Below are positions 1 through 6,117 of a stretch of 8,716 nt of DNA, piece by piece. The stretch is from an uncultured Collinsella sp. (GTDB taxonomy: Bacteria; Actinomycetota; Coriobacteriia; Coriobacteriales; Coriobacteriaceae). The stretch covers positions 1-8,716 of the forward strand of contig CABQNF010000030.1 of NCBI GenBank assembly GCA_902465465.1. Direction: 5' to 3'. The number at the start of each line of letters is the position of its first letter. Within the stretch, counting starts at the first letter, position 1. The position numbers and the translations under genes are program-made. The notes beneath the pieces were generated by a model. It worked only from the letters and a program-made list of their open reading frames with translations. It ran no database searches and was not told the origin of the DNA.

Positions 1-343
1 CCTCGTCCGCCTTGGCGATAGCAGCGCAGGCGTCCTTGATCTGTTCGACGCCATCGGTGAACGTCGTGGGCAGCCAGCTGGTGGTACCGCGACGGGCGAG
101 CTCGGTTGAGCTGATATCGATGCCCTCGGGATCGTTATCGGTAGTTGAGTGGTTGTAGAAGCCATGGATGTGAGTATCGACCATACCCGGTGCGATCCAC
201 GATCCCGTGTAGTCCTTAATCTCGCAAGAGGGCTCGTCGGCCTGCCAGGCGCCAAAAACGCCATCCTTGACCATAAGATAGCCGCCCAGTTGCGGGCCTG
301 CCGGCAAGAAGAACTTGTCAGCCTTAATTGCGTACGTGCTCAT
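1..343 (-). CDS. nagA: N-acetylglucosamine/galactosamine-6-phosphate deacetylase, N-terminal part (runs off the window)
   Basis: Only the first 114 codons are present; the gene continues beyond base 1. NagA-type enzymes are cytoplasmic metal-dependent amidohydrolases that remove acetate from GlcNAc-6-P, and related enzymes act on GalNAc-6-P. The visible part holds the small N-terminal beta domain, then APGMVDTHIHG (residues 51-61), the His-x-His metal-site strand of the amidohydrolase superfamily. It is followed by an acidic stretch and RRGTTSWLPTTFT (84-96), which resembles the GTTSFLPT segment of NagA proteins. The ATG at 343 is supported by GAGGAG five bases upstream (349-354). The gene lies downstream of agaS but behind a terminator, so it may have its own promoter. 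Next to agaS and an Aga-type PTS, its substrate may be GalNAc-6-P (AgaA role). That choice is inference; NagA family membership is secure. Confidence 0.9.
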   Translation of the reverse strand, partial: MSTYAIKADKFFLPAGPQLGGYLMVKDGVFGAWQADEPSCEIKDYTGSWIAPGMVDTHIHGFYNHSTTDNDPEGIDISSTELARRGTTSWLPTTFTDGVEQIKDACAAIAKADE

Positions 344-376
344 ATGCACTCCTCGCTTCTAAAGCAGTTGACTGTG

Positions 377-400
377 GTAATGCTTATACCCAGCTCACGT
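377..400 (-). promoter_or_regulatory. Possible nagA promoter (weak)
   Basis: On the minus strand a TATAAG hexamer (383-388) could serve as a -10 element, giving a leader of roughly 30 bases before the nagA ATG. I see no good -35 sequence. The only strong reason to expect a promoter here is that the preceding gene ends in a convincing terminator at 401-442. The hexamer sits in a GGTA...TACC inverted repeat with arms of only 4 bp, which does not match the operator seen upstream of agaS. Confidence 0.3.
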
Positions 401-442
401 AAAACAAAAAGCGCCCGCCCGCCGTTATGAGCGGACGGGCGC
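401..442 (-). terminator. Rho-independent terminator of agaS
   Basis: Bases 411-422 and 431-442 form a 12-bp GC-rich hairpin with one G-U wobble and an 8-base loop. On the minus strand it is followed directly by TTTTTGTTTT (401-410). It starts about 20 bases past the agaS stop codon and separates agaS from nagA. Confidence 0.9.
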
Positions 443-460
443 CCTTACAGGGGGACGCGA

Positions 461-1627
461 TTAAGCGGTGAAGGGGTGAATCGTCACGCCCTTAACCACG
501 CGGTTGACCGTGCCGGTGGGGCTCGGCGTATCGGGCGTGTTGCCCACGCGGACGGAGTTGAGCAGGCTGATAGCCTGGGCAAACATCACGAACGGCAGAG
601 CAAGGTAACCCTCGGGAAGTGCCTCGTAGCCCTTAAAGGTGAAGGACTCACCCTCATAGACGGTGGCACCTTCCTGCTGAACGGCGATGGTGTGCTGAGC
701 GATCTCGTCGCCACCGATCTCGTTGAGGATGTCGATGTCGTACTGACGGGTGTAGGCGTCGTTGTTGACGAACACGAAGACGAGCGTCTTATCGTCGACG
801 AAGGACTTAGGTCCGTGACGATAGCCCATGGAGGTGTCGTAGGAAGTAGCGACCAGACCGTGAGCGAGCTCGAGGATCTTGAGCTGGCTCTCCTGAGCAA
901 GGCCACCGAAGGAGCCAGAACCCAAGTAGGTCACGCGGTTGAAATCGCCAGCCAGGTAATCGGCGATCTCGGGCTCACGGGAGATGACCTCCTCGCCCAT
1001 CTTGGCAATCGTCTCGACCCACTCGGCCTTCTGCTCGTCAGAGGCAGTGTCGAAAATAAGGGTGGAGAGCAGGGTCATGCAGGAATAAGAACCGGTCATG
1101 GCGAAGCCCTTGTCGTTGGCGCGCGGAATGAGCAGCGTCAGCGCATTGGGATCATCGGCAGACTCGACGGCAAGCTTGCCCTCGGGAGCGCAGGTGATGT
1201 TGAGGAACTTGACGTTGTGGACGAGCTCCTTGGCAACGGCAACGGCGGCAAGGCTCTCGGGGCTGTTGCCAGAGCGGGCAAAGGAAACCACGAGCGTGGG
1301 ATCCTCGGCGCGCAGGAAGTCGCGCGGGGCGCTCACGATGTCGGTCGTGGCGATGGGCTTAAAGTCGTAGAGATCAGTGTTGCCAGCGTGACGCAGGTAC
1401 GGGGCGCAGGTATCGCCAACGTAGTCGGACGTACCGGCACCGGTGAAGACAACGGACAGACGACCCTCGCCCATAGCGCGAGCCTCGGCCAGGAAGGCCT
1501 CGATGGCCTCCTTGTTCTCGCGATAGATGTTGAGCGTATCACGCCAAAGCTCGGGCTGCTGAGCAATCTCGGCCGTGGTGATCTGGGCGCCGAGCTCGGT
1601 GAGCTCCTCGACACTCTTCTCGAACAT
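461..1627 (-). CDS. agaS: Galactosamine-6-phosphate deaminase/isomerase AgaS (tagatose-6-phosphate-forming)
   Basis: This 388-residue cytoplasmic double-SIS sugar-phosphate isomerase matches the length of E. coli AgaS (384 residues). AgaS converts galactosamine-6-phosphate to tagatose-6-phosphate and ammonia in GalNAc and galactosamine catabolism. The first SIS domain spans roughly residues 45-200, with FTGAGTSDYVGD (61-72) and SFARSGNSPES (115-125), the phosphosugar-binding loops. The second spans about 220-370, with YLGSGSFGGLAQES (234-247) and GYRHGPKSFVDD (268-279). The C-terminus GNTPDTPSPTGTVNRVVKG (362-380) followed by IHPFTA agrees closely with AgaS as I recall it and separates it from GlmS. 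The ATG at 1627 has a GAGAGG-type ribosome site about 8 bases upstream (1636-1644). The gene follows gntR, has its own promoter-operator, and ends in a terminator. The older family name is tagatose-6-phosphate ketose/aldose isomerase. Confidence 0.94.
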   Translation of the reverse strand: MFEKSVEELTELGAQITTAEIAQQPELWRDTLNIYRENKEAIEAFLAEARAMGEGRLSVVFTGAGTSDYVGDTCAPYLRHAGNTDLYDFKPIATTDIVSAPRDFLRAEDPTLVVSFARSGNSPESLAAVAVAKELVHNVKFLNITCAPEGKLAVESADDPNALTLLIPRANDKGFAMTGSYSCMTLLSTLIFDTASDEQKAEWVETIAKMGEEVISREPEIADYLAGDFNRVTYLGSGSFGGLAQESQLKILELAHGLVATSYDTSMGYRHGPKSFVDDKTLVFVFVNNDAYTRQYDIDILNEIGGDEIAQHTIAVQQEGATVYEGESFTFKGYEALPEGYLALPFVMFAQAISLLNSVRVGNTPDTPSPTGTVNRVVKGVTIHPFTA

Positions 1628-1666
1628 TTCTAATACCTCTCTCTAGAAGTAATCCTCTGACGTGCA

Positions 1667-1672
1667 ATTATA
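1667..1672 (-). promoter_or_regulatory. -10 element of the agaS promoter
   Basis: The minus strand reads a perfect TATAAT here, about 40 bases before the agaS start codon. There is no recognisable -35 hexamer at the expected distance. Instead that position is covered by the edge of the palindromic operator at 1689-1702, an arrangement in which a bound repressor would block RNA polymerase. Confidence 0.65.
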
Positions 1673-1688
1673 CACTTCGGTTGGTTAT

Positions 1689-1702
1689 CTGGTAGTAACC
1701 AG
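1689..1702. promoter_or_regulatory. Probable GntR-family operator upstream of agaS
   Basis: CTGGTAGTAACCAG has perfect 5-bp arms (CTGGT/ACCAG) around a 4-bp centre. It has the GT-N4-AC half-site layout expected for HutC-subfamily GntR regulators such as NagR/YvoA and DasR. It overlaps the -35 region of the agaS promoter, directly downstream of the gntR gene. A 13-of-14 match lies upstream of the PTS operon (5982-5995). That the local GntR protein binds it is inference from position and shared sequence. Confidence 0.75.
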
Positions 1703-1741
1703 TTAAATGCAAAGAATCACCATATGGAAACGATGCGAGCA

Positions 1742-2473
1742 CTAGTTACTGCGCTGGTGGTAAACCTTGTATTTAAACTGATCGGCACGAGCAACCGAGA
1801 GTGTGTACTCCACTACCTCGTTTGACTCGTTATACGTAGTCCTGACCAAATCGAGCACAGGCGAGCCCTCGACAATTCCCAAAAGGTGGGCATCGGTGGG
1901 ACGGGCTATGCTCGCATAGAACTCCTCTTCGGCCACGCGAATCTTTTGCTGAAAGTCCTGCTCAATCACATCGTAAAGCGGCTTACGCTCCAGCAGCGGT
2001 CGCTTTAGGGACAGAAATTGACGAACCGGTAGATAGCTGCGTTCGACCATCATGGGCATGTTGTCGGCAGAGCGAAGGCGCTTGAGCTTAAAAATGCGAT
2101 CACCGATGCGCAATCCCATATGCTCGGCCAGATTCTTATCGGCCTCCATCTCGCAAAACTCGAGAATCGTGGTCTCGGGTTCTCGACCCATCGCGCGCAT
2201 CTGCTCGGTAAAGCTGTAGGACTGCATAAGATTGGTTGCTTTTGCCGAACGGTCGGTCACAAAGGTACCGCGACCGTGCTGCCGAACCACCAGTCCTAAA
2301 CGCTCCAGTTCCTGCAGAGCCAGGCGTACCGTAGTGCGCGAGAGACCATAGCGCTCCGAAAGTTCGCGCTCGGAAGGAATCATGTCACCGGCGCGATATT
2401 CATGGTCAATCTTTTCGGTCAGAATATCGACCAGCTGATCGTACAGCGGTTGCTTACGCGCTCCGATCGCCAT
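1742..2473 (-). CDS. GntR-family (HutC/NagR-like) transcriptional regulator of the amino-sugar locus
   Basis: This 243-residue protein has an N-terminal winged helix-turn-helix (about residues 9-75), with the GntR signature IPSERELSERYGLSRTTVR (32-50) and wing residues HGRGTFV (66-72). A C-terminal UTRA effector-binding domain follows (about 95-236), containing KRLRSADNMPMMVERSYLP (131-149) and YDVIEQDF (167-174). This is the HutC subfamily architecture of NagR/YvoA and DasR, which bind amino-sugar phosphates and are released from DNA by them. The ATG at 2473 has GGGAGG five bases upstream (2479-2484). It lies between the PTS operon and agaS, with a matching palindrome in front of each, so it is probably their repressor. 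The E. coli aga regulator AgaR is instead a DeoR-family protein. The effector (GalN-6-P, GalNAc-6-P or another) cannot be read from the sequence. Confidence 0.92.
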   Translation of the reverse strand: MAIGARKQPLYDQLVDILTEKIDHEYRAGDMIPSERELSERYGLSRTTVRLALQELERLGLVVRQHGRGTFVTDRSAKATNLMQSYSFTEQMRAMGREPETTILEFCEMEADKNLAEHMGLRIGDRIFKLKRLRSADNMPMMVERSYLPVRQFLSLKRPLLERKPLYDVIEQDFQQKIRVAEEEFYASIARPTDAHLLGIVEGSPVLDLVRTTYNESNEVVEYTLSVARADQFKYKVYHQRSN

Positions 2474-2502
2474 CCTATCCTCCCTTTTGCTCGAATTCGG
2501 CT

Positions 2503-2528
2503 AACTACCTAGGGTGTTATGCATTATC
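2503..2528 (-). promoter_or_regulatory. Possible gntR promoter with downstream inverted repeat
   Basis: Minus-strand GATAAT (2523-2528) is a plausible -10. Immediately downstream, 2503-2518 form the inverted repeat AAC-N2-CCTAGG-N2-GTT. The minus strand also contains GGTAGTTA, which resembles one half of the CTGGTAGTAACCAG operator, so weak autoregulation is conceivable. No -35 is evident. Confidence 0.35.
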
Positions 2529-2550
2529 TGTCTGCCACACCCGAATCATT

Positions 2551-2592
2551 AAGAAAACAAAAGCCGCGCGCTCTTTCGAGCACGCGGCTTTT
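2551..2592 (-). terminator. Rho-independent terminator of the PTS operon
   Basis: A hairpin pairs 2559-2568 with 2583-2592 and, after one mismatch, 2570-2573 with 2578-2581 around a TTTC loop. On the minus strand a long T-rich tract follows (complement of 2551-2562). It lies about 65 bases past the EIID stop and before gntR. The plus-strand side also has a short T-run, so weak bidirectional action is possible. Confidence 0.88.
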
Positions 2593-2658
2593 AACATACA
2601 CATGGCTTAAGGGGTCGGGGTGTGAGCCGCGTAGGGACACACCCCTCAAGCTAGAGCC

Positions 2659-3741
2659 TTACCAGATGCTCGGCCAGAGACCAAGCGGGCCAGCGCCCAG
2701 GATGCCAAGGACGAAGAGCAGGAGAATGCCCTTGGTCGGGGTCCAGCTGTGCTTAGCGAACATGTAGTAAAGCAGCAGCGTAAGCATAAGCGGGACGAGC
2801 TTCGGGACGATGGTGTTGAGGGTGTCGGCAACAGAGAAGTTGACCGGATCCTCGGTAACGGTGCCGTAGGTCACGGACTCCATGCCGTTACCCAGATCGG
2901 TGACGCCGCACTCGACAGCGTTGCCGTCGGCATCGGAAGCGGTAAGGGCGTTGCCGTCCTTATCGGTCATGGCGATGGTACCGGCCTCAGCGGTCTCGGT
3001 ATCGATGCCCTCCATACCGGTGAAGTTCTCGGCCTCCTTCTCGGAGACGATCACGGTAGTAGCGGAGAGACCACGGGTGGTGCCGTTGGGGATCTGGAGG
3101 TTGATCTGGGTGCCACCCATGGTGACGACCAGGCAACCGACGACGAAGACGCCCATGATGGAAGCGGCACGCGTGAAGGCCTGCATGTTGGCGGTCAGAG
3201 CGTCAATAGCGCTGGTGCCAAGCTTGTAGGACCAGTTCATGAGCCAGAAGCGCAGAGCGAACTGGACGACGTTGAAGATCACCAGGAAGATGATCGGTGC
3301 AGCGGCGTTGCCGTTGATGGCCATGTTGGAGGTGATGCCGGCCGTGATAGGCACGAGCGTCAGCCAGAACAGGGCGTCACCGATACCACCGAGCGGGCCC
3401 ATTGCGGCGACGCGGACGGCGCGGATCGTGGGGATGTCAACCTTGTTCTGCTCGAGCGAAAGCACGATGCCCATAACAAAGGTGACAAGGAACGGGTGGG
3501 TGTTGAAGAACTCCAGGTTGTGGCTCATGGAAGCCGCGAGGTCGTTCTTGTTGGTGTGGATCTTCTCCAGACCGGGGATGATGGAGTAGAGCCAGCCAGC
3601 GGCCTGCATGCGCTCGTAGTTGAACGATGCCTGCAGGAAGCAGGAGCGCCAAGCCATCTTGTTGAGGGTCTTCTGGTCGAGCTGCGGAGCAGGAGTGAGA
3701 TCCTCGTAGTGCTCCGGGATCACATACTCATTAGATGCCAT
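2659..3741 (-). CDS. PTS mannose/GalNAc-family membrane component EIID, with a large acidic insertion
   Basis: EIID and EIIC form the membrane channel of mannose-family phosphotransferase systems. The first ~210 residues look canonical: LNKMAWRSCFLQASFNYERM (26-45), MGPLGGIGDALFWLTLVPI (114-132), and hydrophobic segments near 148-168 and 193-209. The C-terminus DTLNTIVPKLVPLMLTLLLYY (306-326) and the last hydrophobic helix (338-356) are also typical. Between these lies an unusual stretch, about 218-302, rich in D, E, G and T, making the protein 360 residues against roughly 270-305 usually. I chose the ATG at 3741 (MASNEY) because GGAGG lies 11 bases upstream. An upstream GTG at 3774 would add 11 residues but overlaps EIIC more and has no clear ribosome site. 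With this start the gene overlaps the end of EIIC by 11 bases. It is the last gene of the operon. Substrate is inferred as GalNAc or galactosamine from agaS. Confidence 0.92.
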   Translation of the reverse strand: MASNEYVIPEHYEDLTPAPQLDQKTLNKMAWRSCFLQASFNYERMQAAGWLYSIIPGLEKIHTNKNDLAASMSHNLEFFNTHPFLVTFVMGIVLSLEQNKVDIPTIRAVRVAAMGPLGGIGDALFWLTLVPITAGITSNMAINGNAAAPIIFLVIFNVVQFALRFWLMNWSYKLGTSAIDALTANMQAFTRAASIMGVFVVGCLVVTMGGTQINLQIPNGTTRGLSATTVIVSEKEAENFTGMEGIDTETAEAGTIAMTDKDGNALTASDADGNAVECGVTDLGNGMESVTYGTVTEDPVNFSVADTLNTIVPKLVPLMLTLLLYYMFAKHSWTPTKGILLLFVLGILGAGPLGLWPSIW

Positions 3742-4531
3742 CTTCGAAGTCACCTCCGTCAGAAACAGCTGCACCCTTCAGCTCGGTCTGCTGCTGGAAG
3801 TCCCAGAAAGCGATGCCGAAGCCGATGAGAGCGAGGATGAGCAGAGCAGGGGTTGCCAGCGAATCGTTGGCAACGGTGATGAGCGCGAGGCCAAAGCCCA
3901 TGAGGAAGAAGCCCCACATATCGCGGTTCATCATAACCTTGAGCAGGACGGCGAAGCCGACGAAGCGCATCATGCCGCCTGCAGCGGACAGACCGGTCTG
4001 CAGCCAAGTCGGGATGGCGGAAGCGATGGTCTGACCAATGGTAGCGCCAGCGATGAAGAACAGGGTGACGACGACAGCGAAGATCAGGCCGAGCAGAGCC
4101 ATGGCGAAGTAGTTCAGGCGCTCGATGCCCTTGGTGTCCGCGTTGTGAGCCATGTTATCGGCCGTGGACATAAGCGGGGACATAAGCGTGAAGACCAGGG
4201 TAACGCCGAGCTGGCCAAGCAGAGCGAACGGAATGGCGAGACCGACTGCCGCGTTGGGCTCGAGGCCCGTGGCGATAGCGAGAATGGCTGCCATGATGCC
4301 GCCGATGACGGCGTTAGGCGGCTGAGCGCCTCCGATCGGCATGTTGCCGATCGTCATGAGCTGATAGGTACCACCCACGAGAAGACCGGTGTTGAGGTCG
4401 CCAAGGATAAGACCGATGACGGCGCCGGTGACGATGGGCTGATAGAGAGACTCGAGGAAGTCAAACTGGTCGATTGCCGCGATGAACGTGACGACGAAGA
4501 CCAGAGCGATCTGGATGATCGAGTATTCCAT
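3731..4531 (-). CDS. PTS mannose/GalNAc-family membrane component EIIC
   Basis: This 266-residue, very hydrophobic protein has several transmembrane segments (about residues 5-21, 34-54, 73-91, 94-118, 141-170, 186-197 and 206-243). The family hallmarks include LESLYQPIVTGAVIGLILGD (26-45), GLLVGGTYQLMTIG (49-62) and GGAQPPNAVIGGIMA (67-81). EIIC forms the sugar pathway together with EIID. The ATG at 4531 is preceded by a very strong AAAGGAGG site, the best in the operon, after a 90-base gap from EIIB that contains a small hairpin. The C-terminus is an acidic cytoplasmic-looking tail ending SDGGDFEDGI, whose last four residues are the same as those of EIIA. AgaW/AgaC-type assignment rests on the agaS context rather than on sequence details. 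Confidence 0.93.
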   Translation of the reverse strand: MEYSIIQIALVFVVTFIAAIDQFDFLESLYQPIVTGAVIGLILGDLNTGLLVGGTYQLMTIGNMPIGGAQPPNAVIGGIMAAILAIATGLEPNAAVGLAIPFALLGQLGVTLVFTLMSPLMSTADNMAHNADTKGIERLNYFAMALLGLIFAVVVTLFFIAGATIGQTIASAIPTWLQTGLSAAGGMMRFVGFAVLLKVMMNRDMWGFFLMGFGLALITVANDSLATPALLILALIGFGIAFWDFQQQTELKGAAVSDGGDFEDGI

Positions 4532-4584
4532 CTTGCTCCTCCTTTCAAAATGTATGTACGCACTTTGGATTTCACGTACAGAAC

Positions 4585-4604
4585 GTCAGGGTTTCACTCC
4601 TGAC
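4585..4604. other. Intercistronic hairpin between EIIB and EIIC
   Basis: GTCAGG (4585-4590) and CCTGAC (4599-4604) form a perfect 6-bp stem with an 8-base loop in the 90-base EIIB-EIIC gap. No T-run follows on the minus strand, so it does not look like a terminator. It could act as a processing or stability element that sets different amounts of soluble and membrane subunits; this is inference. Confidence 0.45.
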
Positions 4605-4621
4605 AACGTGGATCACGAGGA

Positions 4622-5104
4622 TTACGAGAAGAGCTTGCTCGTGTCCTCAACAGGCGTGCTCGGAACGCGCCTGATCTCCAACTCCACCCCCAATTCCTGC
4701 AGCTCTTTAAACGCAGCGACATCCTCGTCGTTAACTGCGACGGAGGTGGCGACTTGGCGCTTTCCTTCCGACATGTGCATGTTGCCGATGTTTACCTTCT
4801 TTATAGGCACACCGCCCTTGACGAGCGTAAGCACGTCTTCCGGTGTTTCGGCCACGATGAAGATCTTCTGGCGCGGGCTCGCCTTGCCAATGACGTCGAT
4901 GGTCTTCTGCAGAGAGAAGAAACGCGTAGCGACGCCGGCGGGAGCGGCCATCTTCATGAGGTTCTGGCGCATGGTGTTGGACGCCACGTCGTCGTTGGCG
5001 ACGAGGATGAGGTTGGAGCCCAGGGTGGAGTTCCACTGGGTGGCAACCTGACCATGAACCAGTCGGTTATCGATGCGGGTAAGAAGAATGTTGGGTTCTG
5101 CCAT
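4622..5104 (-). CDS. PTS mannose/GalNAc-family EIIB component
   Basis: This 160-residue cytoplasmic EIIB of the mannose/sorbose family accepts phosphate from EIIA on a histidine and passes it to the sugar as it crosses EIIC-EIID. The active-site motif is near the N-terminus: TRIDNRLVHGQVATQW (residues 9-24), with His17 corresponding to the phosphorylated histidine of the family motif. Further family features are MRQNLMKMAAP (45-55) and VPIKKVNIGNMH (98-109). Length is normal for the family. The ATG at 5104 has an AAAGGAAG-type site about 9 bases upstream. It lies 36 bases after yajC and 90 bases before EIIC. By context it is AgaV/AgaB-like; specificity is not determinable from the sequence alone. 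Confidence 0.93.
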   Translation of the reverse strand: MAEPNILLTRIDNRLVHGQVATQWNSTLGSNLILVANDDVASNTMRQNLMKMAAPAGVATRFFSLQKTIDVIGKASPRQKIFIVAETPEDVLTLVKGGVPIKKVNIGNMHMSEGKRQVATSVAVNDEDVAAFKELQELGVELEIRRVPSTPVEDTSKLFS

Positions 5105-5140
5105 GTTGATCAGCTTCCTTTCGTTATTTGCTGACGACAG

Positions 5141-5422
5141 TTACTTGATCTCCTGAATCGCGTAACGCGAAACATCTACGACGGCTCCGGATCGGACTTT
5201 GATCTGGACCTTCTCGCCTTCGATGCCTTTGACGGTTCCGTAGATACCGCCGGCGAAAAGAACCTCTTGACCCGGCTTGAGCTCGGTGTGCAGCTCCTTG
5301 AAGTACTTCTGCTTCTTCTTCATGTTGATTTGCGACCAGATGGTGTAAATCAAGCCCATGATGACAAGCAGGCCTAAAAGGGCGACCGAGGAGCTCAGGA
5401 CGTTGGCTCCGAAATCGGCCAT
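5141..5422 (-). CDS. yajC: YajC-family membrane protein embedded in the PTS operon
   Basis: This 93-residue protein has a YajC layout: a short N-terminus, one transmembrane helix (about residues 11-29), a basic patch MKKKQKYFKELH (34-45), then the small YajC beta domain with KPGQEVLFAGGIYGTVKGI (49-67) and VDVSRYAIQEI (82-92). YajC is known as an accessory subunit of the SecDF-YajC translocase complex. Here it sits between EIIA and EIIB with no Sec gene nearby. Its ATG overlaps the EIIA stop by one base (TAATG), so translation is probably coupled. YajC genes also accompany the glycosaminoglycan-type PTS of streptococci, so a PTS-associated role, for example in assembly or stability of the membrane subunits, is plausible but unproven. 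It could also be the organism's only YajC; the window cannot tell. Confidence 0.9.
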   Translation of the reverse strand: MADFGANVLSSSVALLGLLVIMGLIYTIWSQINMKKKQKYFKELHTELKPGQEVLFAGGIYGTVKGIEGEKVQIKVRSGAVVDVSRYAIQEIK

Positions 5423-5865
5423 TAGATGCCGTCCTCGTCGCCGAAGATATCCTCTTCGTCGGAGCCGGCAACGGATGCGACCGTCTGGGCGGTGATGCCC
5501 GTCTGGCCAACGGTCACGGCCTGCTCGCCAAGCTCGGCGAGCGTGGCGTTGCCGCGGAGGAACAGAAGCTCAATAACCATGGGAAGGTTGGTGCCGGTCA
5601 GAACCTCGACGTTGTCGACATCCTGGGCAATCATCATCGCCTGGTTGAACGGGGTGCCACCAAGCAGGTCGGTAAAGACGAGCACGCCATCGCACTCCTC
5701 GCGCATGGCGGTAATAGCGGCGCGGAGATCCTCACCGTAGGAAGCAGCCTGGTCGCCCTCAAAAGGAACGACGGTAAAAGCGGGCTGGTCGCCAGCAACC
5801 ATAGCGATAGCGCTTGCGAGGCCGGGTGCGAACTGTCCATGACCGGTAAGAATAAAGCCAACCAT
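5422..5865 (-). CDS. PTS mannose/GalNAc-family EIIA component
   Basis: This 147-residue cytoplasmic EIIA is the first gene of the operon. It takes phosphate from HPr and hands it to EIIB. The N-terminal motif FILTGHGQFAPGL (residues 4-16) carries the phosphorylatable His9, and FTDLLGGTPFNQA (64-76) carries the conserved Asp66 and the loop next to the active site. Both are signatures of the mannose-family EIIA. The last ~13 residues form an acidic tail (SDEEDIFGDEDGI). The ATG at 5865 is preceded by GGAAGGG (5874-5880). It overlaps yajC by one base. The operon is preceded by an operator-like palindrome and an extended -10 promoter, giving a leader of roughly 135 bases. It is AgaF-like by context. 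Confidence 0.93.
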   Translation of the reverse strand: MVGFILTGHGQFAPGLASAIAMVAGDQPAFTVVPFEGDQAASYGEDLRAAITAMREECDGVLVFTDLLGGTPFNQAMMIAQDVDNVEVLTGTNLPMVIELLFLRGNATLAELGEQAVTVGQTGITAQTVASVAGSDEEDIFGDEDGI

Positions 5866-5965
5866 TCAAATTTCCCTTCCGAAGGTGTGTACGATCTGAG
5901 TCCGATGATTTTCGGAAGCCAGCGGGCGCTCGCCCTTAAAGCTTCTTAGAAAGCGTACTTTGAAG

Positions 5966-5995
5966 ACCAGTGGTTTCTAAACTGGTAGTAACCAC
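5966..5995. promoter_or_regulatory. Probable GntR operator in the PTS operon leader, with flanking half-sites
   Basis: CTGGTAGTAACCAC (5982-5995) matches 13 of 14 bases of the agaS operator at 1689-1702. Beside it ACCAGTGGT (5966-5974) carries the same half-site bases in inverted order. The main palindrome falls roughly 8-20 bases downstream of the likely transcription start, where a bound repressor would block initiation or early elongation. Binding by the GntR protein encoded at 1742-2473 is inferred. Confidence 0.72.
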
Positions 5996-6008
5996 GTGAC
6001 GTGTTGTC

Positions 6009-6017
6009 ACTATATCA
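6009..6017 (-). promoter_or_regulatory. Extended -10 promoter of the PTS operon
   Basis: The minus strand reads TGATATAGT, an extended -10 (TG-N-TATAGT). No good -35 is present at 17 bases, which an extended -10 can tolerate. It lies about 145 bases before the EIIA start and just upstream of the operator at 5982-5995. Confidence 0.5.
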
Positions 6018-6084
6018 CCCCAGAAGAGGTCGCTTTCGTTGATTCATACGGTAAAACGTTTTTGCACCGCTCACGGTGATAAAT

Positions 6085-6101
6085 CGACCGTTTACCGGTC
6101 G
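6085..6101. repeat. Palindrome CGACCG-N5-CGGTCG, copy A of a repeated motif
   Basis: This perfect 6-bp inverted repeat with a 5-bp centre lies about 75 bases upstream of the PTS promoter. The first 15 bases (CGACCGTTTACCGGT) recur at 6303-6317 with one change. It looks like a binding site for a regulator other than the GntR protein, since it shares no core with the CTGGT/ACCAG operator. Confidence 0.55.
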
Positions 6102-6117
6102 TTAACACTTCTACCTG

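Noticed and set aside
374..396. GGTA-N7-TACC inverted repeat upstream of nagA as another GntR operator
   Set aside because: Arms are only 4 bp, the spacing is wrong (7 instead of 4-6 centre bases) and the CTGGT/ACCAG core is not kept, so it cannot be called an operator on sequence alone.
476..1633. 385-codon open frame on the plus strand opposite agaS
   Set aside because: It mirrors the agaS coding frame almost exactly. Its translation shows no recognisable domain and is rich in G, D and V as expected from the complement of GC-rich codons, while agaS has clear family motifs.
3742..3774. Upstream GTG start at 3774 for EIID
   Set aside because: The ATG at 3741 has GGAGG upstream and gives a normal short overlap with EIIC. 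The extra 11 residues resemble nothing in the family.
2749..3828. 359-codon open frame on the plus strand opposite EIID
   Set aside because: It is a shadow of the EIID gene, with repetitive H, D, V and G composition and no family motif. The opposite strand encodes conserved EIID segments.
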